DNA of 54,866 nucleotides from Planctomycetota bacterium (GTDB lineage Bacteria > Planctomycetota > UBA1135): positions 24,001 to 78,866 of the forward strand of contig JAJRZS010000059.1 in the NCBI GenBank assembly GCA_024275135.1. Direction: 5' to 3'. Each line of letters opens with the position of its first letter. Position 1 is the stretch's first letter. The translations under genes were made by a program, and so were the position numbers. This document shows positions 49,032 to 54,866 of this stretch, one piece after another. Below the pieces are notes generated by a model, which saw only the letters and a list, made by a program, of their open reading frames with translations, was not told the origin of the DNA and did no database searches.

Positions 49032-51133
49032 GAGCGCCTTCGGCGTCGGCGGCGTTGTTGTCGCTTGCGTGGTTGTGAAGCCGCAGTTCCTTCGGGGGCT
49101 GCGGCTTCCTCTTTGGCTAGCTCGGCTTTCACCGCCGCAGCTCCTCCTTCCAGGCCCAGCTCGGCGCGCACGTCAATGGGGCCACGGTAGAGACATTCGA
49201 CCGCTTCCAGCATAGTTTCTGCTAGCTTGGGGTCGGATTCCACCACTACTTTGTGCAGGTGGCGCAAGTATTGCACGGTCATTCGGGCAATCCGCACAAA
49301 GTCGCCAGGCGCTGCCGAGGTGAAGCGGCCGAGGTCATGGAAGGGCCGACCCTTGGCGTATTCGTAGATCGCTGGACTCATCGACTCATCCAGCTGTTTC
49401 AACGAGCCAGCAAGGCCGCAGTCGGTTTCACGCTCGATGGCATAGCGGATAACGGAGGAGGCTCGGCGCAACAAACCACGCATGGGGCGTAGGGCATTGC
49501 GCCAATATTCATCTCGGCGCCGGCCTTCATGAATCACCGCAGCAATCAAGCCGCAAAGAGCCGGTGCCTCGACATCCTCGAAGACGCCTTCAAACAACAT
49601 TTCGGTGAGGTGGATTTCATAGCCGAAAAGATGCAGGCAGGTGCGTCCGCGGGCAAGGATTTCTTGCTCGCCGCGAATGTAGCCCATGTCCTCCAAAAAT
49701 TGAAAACGTTTCTGCAGCAGCGCGCTGACTTGTTGTCGATTGCGCTCTTCCCGCTTTTTGGAATGTTCCCGTGCTTGGAAGGCTGCGAAGCTGTTCTCCC
49801 AAATCTCTGCGGCATAGGCGTTGCCGGCGATGCCATGAAGATGAACCAGGGAAGCGTAATCCAGGTGGAAGCGGGAAGTAATGGGTTCGACTCGGCCAGC
49901 TTGGATGCGATGGATGGGCGCTTCCAAAACATCTTCGTATTCCAAAACAGAATACACCAACCCCTCTTTGTCCATGCCAAGACGACCTGCACGACCAGCC
50001 ATTTGCATGTAATCGCGGGTCCGCATGTAATCAAAATCGATGCCATCAAATTTGGTAAGACTGTCGAAAACCACGGCGCGGGCGGGCATATTGATGCCCA
50101 AAGCAAAAGTTTCGGTGGTGTAGAGGATTTTCAATAAGCCGGTGGAGAACAAACGCTCGACCATTTCCTTTTGCAATGGCAGCATTCCTGCATGGTGATA
50201 GCCCACACCGCGCGCTAGCATGCCGCGCATTTCGCCCATGGGGCCACCCTGGTCGTCGAAGCCAAATTCGGCTTTACCCGCTTGCCAAATAGTATGAAAA
50301 CGCGAGGCTTCTTCGGTGGAGAGCAGCCGCCGCGAGCGCGAAGTTTTGCGCGCTTTGGTTTCGCAAAGCCGCCGAGAAAAACAAAAATACAACAATGGCA
50401 AGCGCTCGTGCTTTACCAATTCCTCGAGTAGCGGTTGGTCGTCGCGTTGCTTCCAGCTGCGATTCTTTTTGTGTTCCTTAAAGCGGTTGCGAATCGGCTT
50501 TAGTCGACTTGGAGGAAATACCCCAGCTTTGGGGTGATAGAGATAATGCTTCAACGGAACCGGACGCTTGGTTTCTTCGACCACCGTGAGCGGCCGTTCT
50601 CGCACTTTTTCTAACCAAGCGGCAAATTGACCGAGGTTGTCGATAGTAGCGGAAAGGGCAACAATGACGACGTCCTTGGGCAAAAACATCAGCGTTTCTT
50701 CCCATACCGAACCGCGCTCGGGGTCGTCCATGAAATGAACTTCATCAAAGACAACCACGCCCACGTCGTGGAGTTGGCTGGCGTCTTCCACCAAGGTATT
50801 GCGCAAAATCTCGGTGGTCATCACCATGACCCGGCCATAAGGATTAAGCGTGATGTCGCCCGTACTTAGGCCCACGCTGTCGATAGCAGGGTCTTCGCTG
50901 AAGTCGCGAAACTTTTGATTGCTGAGAGCCTTGATGGGGGCGGTATAGAGAGACCGAGTTTTCTTTTTTTGCGCGAGGTGAATGGCATATTCCGCAACCA
51001 AGGTTTTGCCAGCACCGGTGGGGGCGGCAACCAAAACATTGTGGTCGGTGTCCAGGGCAGCGGCGGCAGCACGCTGAAAGGGGGATAGGGTGAATCCCTT
51101 GAATTTGGTCGGTCCCGCGGACGGCATAGGCAT
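49028..51133 (-). CDS. Ski2/Mtr4-like DExH RNA helicase
   Basis: 701-aa superfamily-2 helicase. Motif I APTGAGKT (37-44), Ia TAPIKALSNQKF, II DEVHFMDD, III ALSATI, VI QMAGRAGRLG, then a C-terminal DSHCT-like helical region and a final Arg-rich tail (QPRKRQQRRRRRRRS). In eukaryotes relatives feed RNA to the exosome; bacterial members probably unwind structured RNA in decay. ATG 51133 is chosen, ATG 51127 is close. The frame is open as far as TTG 51364, but those codons lie inside the divergent gene and do not look like protein. TATCCA (51142-51147) ends 8 nt upstream. Confidence 0.88.
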   Translation of the reverse strand: MPMPSAGPTKFKGFTLSPFQRAAAAALDTDHNVLVAAPTGAGKTLVAEYAIHLAQKKKTRSLYTAPIKALSNQKFRDFSEDPAIDSVGLSTGDITLNPYGRVMVMTTEILRNTLVEDASQLHDVGVVVFDEVHFMDDPERGSVWEETLMFLPKDVVIVALSATIDNLGQFAAWLEKVRERPLTVVEETKRPVPLKHYLYHPKAGVFPPSRLKPIRNRFKEHKKNRSWKQRDDQPLLEELVKHERLPLLYFCFSRRLCETKARKTSRSRRLLSTEEASRFHTIWQAGKAEFGFDDQGGPMGEMRGMLARGVGYHHAGMLPLQKEMVERLFSTGLLKILYTTETFALGINMPARAVVFDSLTKFDGIDFDYMRTRDYMQMAGRAGRLGMDKEGLVYSVLEYEDVLEAPIHRIQAGRVEPITSRFHLDYASLVHLHGIAGNAYAAEIWENSFAAFQAREHSKKREERNRQQVSALLQKRFQFLEDMGYIRGEQEILARGRTCLHLFGYEIHLTEMLFEGVFEDVEAPALCGLIAAVIHEGRRRDEYWRNALRPMRGLLRRASSVIRYAIERETDCGLAGSLKQLDESMSPAIYEYAKGRPFHDLGRFTSAAPGDFVRIARMTVQYLRHLHKVVVESDPKLAETMLEAVECLYRGPIDVRAELGLEGGAAAVKAELAKEEAAAPEGTAASQPRKRQQRRRRRRRS

Positions 51134-51141
51134 AGCATGGG

Positions 51142-51170
51142 TGGATACCCGAGGCGGGTCAAGGTAGAAC
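51142..51170. promoter_or_regulatory. Two divergent -10-like hexamers in the helicase/lipoprotein gap
   Basis: In the 44-base gap, minus-strand TATCCA (51142-51147) ends 8 nt before helicase ATG 51133. Plus-strand TAGAAC (51165-51170) ends 7 nt before ATG 51178. Both distances imply leaderless or near-leaderless mRNAs. Confidence 0.35.
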
Positions 51171-51177
51171 AGAGAGG

Positions 51178-52044
51178 ATGAAGGCAAACCGCAGCCCCAT
51201 TGGGTGTGTTCTCGTGCTGGGCTTGTTGGGCTTGGGCAGTTGTGGAGATGCGGCTTCTGTGGAGCCAATGCGGGATTTATCCCACTACCGAGTGGAACAG
51301 GTACCTCGCTTTCCCGGTGGCTTGCCAACCGCGTGGGGGCAGCTATTTGACCGAGTGATGGCAACGGCGCCGAAAATGCGCCTGGGCGACCCTCATGTCA
51401 AACAAGTGGTGAGGGATTTGTTCACCCAAATCAGCTGGATTGATCCACGCTCCATCGAAGTAGAGATTGCACTGCCCACTGGTTTGCGCGTAGTTTATCG
51501 TCCCAAATTGCCTCGACTTGCCCTGGCACGTGGGCAAACTCGGGTGGCTGCCTTGGCTGAAGACGGCACCTTGTTGCCTTCCGGGTTGTCCGATGCGGTT
51601 CTCTCCAGTTTGTTCATGGTATCTGTGGATGCCGAAGAGGATTTGCCCCCAGTGGGTAAACGTTCTCGCAACCCGGTGGTACAGGAGGCGTTTCGGCTTT
51701 GGGTGGAGGCCGACACCATCAAAGAACTTACCGAACTCCCCATAGTCGCCATTCAAAGACGCAGTGATTACCCGCGGCAGGCCAGTGGTATCGCCCCGGC
51801 CATGTCCTTTGTTTTGGAAGACGGCACGGAGATTTGTTGGGGGCGGGCACGCGACACAGTCGATCCAGCCTCGGTGGATAGTTATGGCAAGAAACTCACC
51901 ATGGAGCGGAAAGCCCAACGCTTGGCTTTGGTCTTGCGCGCTTATCCCATGTTGCAAGGAGTGAGCCGCGTGGTTTTAGACGATCCTTTGGTGAAAGTCT
52001 TGGATGCCCACTTGCAAGCTTTGCCTTTGCCCGAAATTCCCTGA
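51178..52044 (+). CDS. Lipoprotein with FtsQ-like segment, function unknown
   Basis: 288 aa. N-terminus RSPIGCVLVLGLLGLGSCGDA with lipobox LGSC. The middle part (about 75-125: VRDLFTQISWIDPRSIEVEI, then LRVVYRPKLPRLAL, VAALAEDGTLLP) recalls the POTRA-to-beta junction of FtsQ/DivIB, where a W-V...P..L.V...R.P pattern is followed by a D-G turn. FtsQ is normally a single-pass membrane protein, so a lipoprotein version would be unusual. The similarity is my reading of a pattern, not a proven homology. Followed 1 base later by a membrane protein gene. Confidence 0.5.
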   Translation: MKANRSPIGCVLVLGLLGLGSCGDAASVEPMRDLSHYRVEQVPRFPGGLPTAWGQLFDRVMATAPKMRLGDPHVKQVVRDLFTQISWIDPRSIEVEIALPTGLRVVYRPKLPRLALARGQTRVAALAEDGTLLPSGLSDAVLSSLFMVSVDAEEDLPPVGKRSRNPVVQEAFRLWVEADTIKELTELPIVAIQRRSDYPRQASGIAPAMSFVLEDGTEICWGRARDTVDPASVDSYGKKLTMERKAQRLALVLRAYPMLQGVSRVVLDDPLVKVLDAHLQALPLPEIP

Positions 52045-52045
52045 C

Positions 52046-53059
52046 ATGCAACAACAATGGAAGGCAGGGGGATGGCACCAGCTTGGGGTATTCTTGCCCT
52101 ATGTCTTGTCGGCAGCGTGGAGCGATCTTCATCCTAGCCAAGCCTTGTTGTTGGCTTTGTTGGCGGAGCTTTGCTGGGGGCCACCTTCGACGGTTCTAAG
52201 TTTTGTCGGACGCCACCTTAGCGCATGGTTAGTGTTGTTGGCTTGTTTGCCCGACCCCTTTCCTTGGTGGCAGGCTCCGCTGTTATTGTTGTTGCTAGCA
52301 GCGGCACAAAAATGGTGGCAAGACCATCCGCAGCGGATGGCTGCTTTGTGTTTCCTCTTGCTGGCACCGGCCATGTTCGACTTCTTGCATCGTTTGCAAG
52401 TTCCGCCCGACGCAACCACCGTGGGGGTGGTTTGGAATCCATGGGTGGCGAGCACGATGCCCGCCGGCGCCATTCAGCCCGTCGTTCTTCCTTGGTCCGA
52501 TGAGGGGAACCCCAGCGTGGTTTTTTTGCATGTTCCTACGCGCGCGGAGCCATGGCCACTGCAGGCGGATGGGCCAACCCGCTGGCGGGCTTGGGCGGCT
52601 TTGATGGTGACCTTTAGCTTGGCCTGGTGGAGTGGACAAGGCCAACGGCGGCGCCTTGATTGGCTGCCCTTTTTGCCTGCAGTTCTTTCCTGGTGGTTGT
52701 TTGCCCCGCCGAGTCGTCTCGAATTGGTGCTGGCCGACGGCCCCAACCACCGTGCTAGCTTGCTGTTGCAATGGCCATTGGAGGCGGGGAGTTGGCAGCC
52801 GAGTCGTCAAGCCCGACCCCTGGCTGCCGTCGGCCAACTCGCTCCTCCCCGCTCCTGGGTGGCACGTGGGCCCTTGCGGGCACCGGAAAGCGAGGCTTTG
52901 GCCTCGGATGCCGCTTTTTTGCGCCACTGGGCGGATGTGCCGATTCGCCTGCAGCCGGGGGAACAGGCACCCCAGCTCCAGGAGTCGCGCCGTTGGCAGC
53001 AGGGAAAACGATGGGAAGTGGACGCGCAGGGCCTGCTCCGGCTCCGCCCCTTGCCCTAA
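52046..53059 (+). CDS. Integral membrane protein of unknown function
   Basis: 337 aa, Trp- and Leu-rich. Hydrophobic segments at about 12-30 (FLPYVLSAAW), 30-75 (LLLALLAELCW; WLVLLACLPDPF), 78-90 (APLLLLLLAAAQ), 102-115 (MAALCFLLLAPAMF), 190-205 (WAALMVTFSLAWW) and 215-230, with soluble parts between and a C-terminal domain of about 110 residues. The early segments resemble MreD-like short helices only vaguely. Starts 1 base after the FtsQ-like gene, so probably cotranscribed and functionally linked. The rplM promoter overlaps its 3' end. Confidence 0.6.
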   Translation: MQQQWKAGGWHQLGVFLPYVLSAAWSDLHPSQALLLALLAELCWGPPSTVLSFVGRHLSAWLVLLACLPDPFPWWQAPLLLLLLAAAQKWWQDHPQRMAALCFLLLAPAMFDFLHRLQVPPDATTVGVVWNPWVASTMPAGAIQPVVLPWSDEGNPSVVFLHVPTRAEPWPLQADGPTRWRAWAALMVTFSLAWWSGQGQRRRLDWLPFLPAVLSWWLFAPPSRLELVLADGPNHRASLLLQWPLEAGSWQPSRQARPLAAVGQLAPPRSWVARGPLRAPESEALASDAAFLRHWADVPIRLQPGEQAPQLQESRRWQQGKRWEVDAQGLLRLRPLP

Positions 53060-53079
53060 GCGCCGGCGACGCCTAGAAT
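53051..53079 (+). promoter_or_regulatory. Promoter of rplM-rpsI
   Basis: TTGCCC (53051-53056), 17-nt spacer, TAGAAT (53074-53079). It stands 12 nt before GTG 53092 and 39 nt before ATG 53119. Confidence 0.65.
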
Positions 53080-53118
53080 GCTCGGCCGTTTGTGCGGAAG
53101 ACCGCCCGGAAATCGAAG

Positions 53119-53550
53119 ATGCGTCCCAAGACCTCTCATCTCAACTCCATGACCATTGCCCGCGAGTGGCATTTGGTCGATGCCGAGAATCAAGTTCTCG
53201 GTCATTTGGCTACGAAAATCGCCATGATTCTCATGGGGAAGCATAAGCCTACCCACTCGGATCACTTCGATTGTGGGGATAATGTCGTCGTCATCAATGC
53301 GGAAAAGGTGCAGGTCACGGGCTCCAAGGCCGAGGTCAAAACCTACGCCCGCCATACCGGATATCCCGGAGGGCGCCGCGAGGACCGCTACAGCGATTGG
53401 ATTGAGCAACATCCGGAGCGGATTTTGCAAAAGGCCGTGCAGCGCATGCTGCCGAAAAACAAACTTGGTCGTCAACTGATCAAAAAACTTCATGTCTATG
53501 GAGGTGCCGAGCATCCCCATACTGCCCAACAGCCCCAGCCGCTCGCCTAA
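53119..53550 (+). CDS. rplM: Ribosomal protein L13
   Basis: 143 aa from ATG 53119, normal for L13, an early-assembly large-subunit protein that also represses its own operon in some bacteria. Seen: REWHLVDAENQVLGHLATKI, GDNVVVINAEKVQVTGSK, YARHTGYPGG and ILQKAVQRMLPKNKLGRQ. GTG 53092 would add nine basic residues and sits 12 nt after the -10, so a longer form cannot be excluded. A Pro/Gln tail (HTAQQPQPLA) ends the protein. Followed 9 bases later by rpsI. Confidence 0.96.
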   Translation: MRPKTSHLNSMTIAREWHLVDAENQVLGHLATKIAMILMGKHKPTHSDHFDCGDNVVVINAEKVQVTGSKAEVKTYARHTGYPGGRREDRYSDWIEQHPERILQKAVQRMLPKNKLGRQLIKKLHVYGGAEHPHTAQQPQPLA

Positions 53551-53559
53551 GGCGAAACG

Positions 53560-54078
53560 ATGGAAGAACACGAGAACACCGAAGAGCAAGACGTCGTCCT
53601 TACCCTGGGCAGCGAGGTTGCTACCAGCGAAGAGGTTGCTGAAGAAGAACCACAAATCGATCCCACCGGTCGTTTGGTGGAAGTGCAAGCCAATGCCTAT
53701 CACTGGGGCACGGGTCGCCGCAAAAACGCGGTTGCCCGCGTGCGTGTGCGCCCAGGCAGTGGCCAGTTTTTAGTCAACGGCAAGGCCTTGGCGGAATACT
53801 TCCCGCGCGGAGTGGATCAGAGCGCCTGCTTGGCTCCGTTGATTACTTTGCAGGTGCGGAAGAAAGTCGATGTGTTCGTCAACGCGCATGGAGGTGGCAA
53901 CACCGGCCAATCCGGTGCGGTGCGCATGGGCTTGGGGCGCGCTTTGCTGAGCCTTTACCCCGATGCTCACAAAGTGCTTGCCGAAGGCGGCCACTTCACC
54001 CGCGATCCGCGCATGGTGGAGCGCAAAAAATACGGTCGTCACGGTGCACGTCGTGGCCACCAGTGGGGCAAGCGCTAA
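53560..54078 (+). CDS. rpsI: Ribosomal protein S9 with acidic N-terminal extension
   Basis: 172 aa; ordinary S9 is about 130. The conserved body starts near residue 48 (YHWGTGRRKNAVARVRVRPG), with GGGNTGQSGAVRMGLGRALL and RDPRMVERKKYGRHGARRGH. The first 45 residues are almost free of basic residues (MEEHENTEEQDVVLTLG; SEEVAEEEPQIDPTG). The C-terminal tail, which in E. coli reaches the P-site tRNA and ends SKR, reads HQWGKR here. The start has no competing internal Met, so the extension is very probably translated. Confidence 0.95.
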   Translation: MEEHENTEEQDVVLTLGSEVATSEEVAEEEPQIDPTGRLVEVQANAYHWGTGRRKNAVARVRVRPGSGQFLVNGKALAEYFPRGVDQSACLAPLITLQVRKKVDVFVNAHGGGNTGQSGAVRMGLGRALLSLYPDAHKVLAEGGHFTRDPRMVERKKYGRHGARRGHQWGKR

Positions 54079-54099
54079 AGGCTTTGGTGTTGCCCTCCA

Positions 54100-54134
54100 G
54101 ACCGCCGGTTGCTTTGCCGGCGGTCTTCCTTTTG
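54100..54134 (+). terminator. Terminator of the rplM-rpsI operon
   Basis: GACCGCCGG (54100-54108) pairs with CCGGCGGTC (54117-54125) around an 8-base loop, followed by TTCCTTTT. It lies 22 bases after the rpsI stop. Confidence 0.8.
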
Positions 54135-54145
54135 GCGGCGGCAGT

Positions 54146-54174
54146 TTGGGGTCCTGCGCGCGCGTCGCTACCCT
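54146..54174 (+). promoter_or_regulatory. Candidate promoter of yebC
   Basis: TTGGGG (54146-54151), 17-nt spacer, TACCCT (54169-54174), 29 nt before the ATG and after the rpsI terminator. Confidence 0.45.
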
Positions 54175-54203
54175 GATAACCAACTCCATTACCCACTAGA
54201 ACC

Positions 54204-54866
54204 ATGGCAGGCCATTCCCACTGGGCAAACATTCAGCGCACCAAATCCAAAGTCGACGCCAAGCGCGGCAAGGTTTTCAGTAAATGGGCCAAGCTCATCA
54301 TGGCCGCAGCGCGCACCGGCGGCAGTGATCCAAGTATGAATTTGGCCTTACGCTACGCCATCGACCGCGCCAAAGCCGACAACATGCCCAAAGACTCTAT
54401 AGAACGGGCGGTAAAAAAGGGCGCTGGCGAGCTGGAAGGCCAGGTGCTGGAAGAGGTGGTGTATGAGGCCTACGCGCCAGGGGGCATTGCGGTCATTATC
54501 GAAGCTCTCACCGACAACCGTAATCGCACGGCCCCGAACATCCGTACCGTGCTTACCAAGCGCGGGGGCTCCATGGCCAGCTCCGGTTCGGTGGCTTATA
54601 TGTTCAAGCGCAAGGCGGTGTTGGTGCTGCCGAAAAGTGTGGCCGATGAAGATACAGTGATGGAAGTGGCTCTGGAGCATGGTGCAGAGGATGTCACCAC
54701 CGACGAAGCCGAAATTTATGGCATCGAAGCCGAACCCGATCAGTTTATGAATCTCGTCTCCGCCTTCTCGGCCCCGGGTTGGGAAACTTTGGATGCCGGT
54801 TTACGCTATGTGCCTGATAATTCTATTCCGGTTGATGCCGAAGCTGCCGAAAAACTCCAGGCGCTC
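54204..54866 (+). CDS. yebC: YebC/PmpR-family protein, 3' end cut by the window
   Basis: 221 residues visible, no stop; the full protein is usually about 240-250. The N-terminus AGHSHWANIQRTKSKVDAKR is the YebC signature, followed by NMPKDSIERAVKKGAGE, YEAYAPGGIAVIIEALTDNR and RTVLTKRGGSMASSGSVAYM. YebC proteins were described as transcription regulators; recent work ties them to relieving ribosome stalling at proline stretches. ATG 54204 matches the family start. Own promoter upstream, separate from the ribosomal operon. Confidence 0.95.
   Translation, partial: MAGHSHWANIQRTKSKVDAKRGKVFSKWAKLIMAAARTGGSDPSMNLALRYAIDRAKADNMPKDSIERAVKKGAGELEGQVLEEVVYEAYAPGGIAVIIEALTDNRNRTAPNIRTVLTKRGGSMASSGSVAYMFKRKAVLVLPKSVADEDTVMEVALEHGAEDVTTDEAEIYGIEAEPDQFMNLVSAFSAPGWETLDAGLRYVPDNSIPVDAEAAEKLQAL

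Noticed and set aside
51134..51364. N-terminal extension of the helicase to TTG 51364 (77 extra residues)
   Set aside because: It lies inside the divergent lipoprotein gene, is Pro/Ser-rich without fold character, and family N-termini start near residue 78.
1..54866. tRNA, rRNA, CRISPR, insertion sequences, prophage, integrons
   Set aside because: No transposase or integrase frames, no repeat-spacer arrays, and intergenic gaps too short for rRNA; no cloverleaf-like segment was noticed in the gaps.

Overview
The window is a gene-dense bacterial chromosome segment with about 53 protein genes. I found no tRNA, rRNA, CRISPR array, insertion sequence or phage gene. GC looks to be in the mid-50s percent by eye. 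The organism is a diderm that makes lipid A and heptose-containing LPS (lpxK, an lpxL-type acyltransferase, hldE). It has outer-membrane beta-barrels, many lipoproteins, a fused SecDF and a tryptophan 2,3-dioxygenase, so it is probably an aerobic or microaerobic heterotroph. The phylum cannot be fixed from the sequence. Planctomycetota or a neighbouring phylum is my best guess (tricorn-type protease, FG-GAP proteins, short omega subunit, S9 with an acidic leader), held at low confidence.

Layout. 1-1012: SOS corner, with the end of an SRAP (YedK/HMCES) gene facing lexA, and a possible 29-aa membrane peptide just upstream of lexA. 1229-4631: nadB, hflX and a LysM protein. 4701-8342 (minus): trmD-rplS-secDF. 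8444-11564: riboflavin synthase and two outer-membrane barrels of the alginate-export type. 11567-15372: M28 peptidase, small HAD phosphatase, rpoZ and a DUF2325 coiled-coil protein. 15400-20995: envelope unit with a sulfatase-like lipoprotein, lpxK, lpxL, hldE and a TauE/SafE permease. 20940-24049 (minus): hybrid histidine kinase and a diguanylate-cyclase response regulator. 24222-30947: secreted unknown, tricorn-like protease, NfeD and an SPFH protein. 31708-37490: one tightly overlapping operon of ABC ATPase, permease, double-PDZ lipoprotein and two FG-GAP propeller proteins. 37487-39168 (minus): EVE protein and an RlmI-like methyltransferase. 39228-47470: a nine-gene catabolic operon. 47467-49031: an anti-sigma-like protein, two small lipoproteins and a Lys-rich, His/Asp-tailed secreted protein. 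49028-54866: Ski2-like helicase, an FtsQ-like lipoprotein, a membrane protein, rplM-rpsI and yebC, which runs off the end.

The most interesting locus is 39228-47470. It starts with tryptophan 2,3-dioxygenase and ends with a kynurenine-formamidase-like cyclase. Between them is a set resembling the 2-aminophenol meta-cleavage module: a LigB-type dioxygenase beta subunit with an intact metal site, an alpha subunit lacking it, a semialdehyde dehydrogenase and a RidA deaminase. A flavin-dependent LLM oxidoreductase, an asparaginase-II-like hydrolase and an SDR without the usual catalytic Tyr/Lys are also present. Kynurenine monooxygenase, kynureninase, cupin 3-HAA dioxygenase and ACMS decarboxylase are absent from the window, so a variant tryptophan/kynurenine degradation route is a reasonable hypothesis. 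The second candidate system is the ABC/PDZ/twin-propeller operon.

Two genome-style features stand out. Many transcription-unit heads carry a TANNNT (-10-like) hexamer only 6-12 nt before the start codon, which suggests widespread leaderless mRNAs. Convergent genes almost always overlap or abut, five times by exactly 4 nt at shared stop codons, so termination signals may lie inside neighbouring coding regions; one clear case is at 11583-11617. No gap above 300 bases lacks a proposed gene. The longest regulatory gaps are 921-1228 (lexA/nadB, holding the small ORF and a promoter) and 24050-24221.
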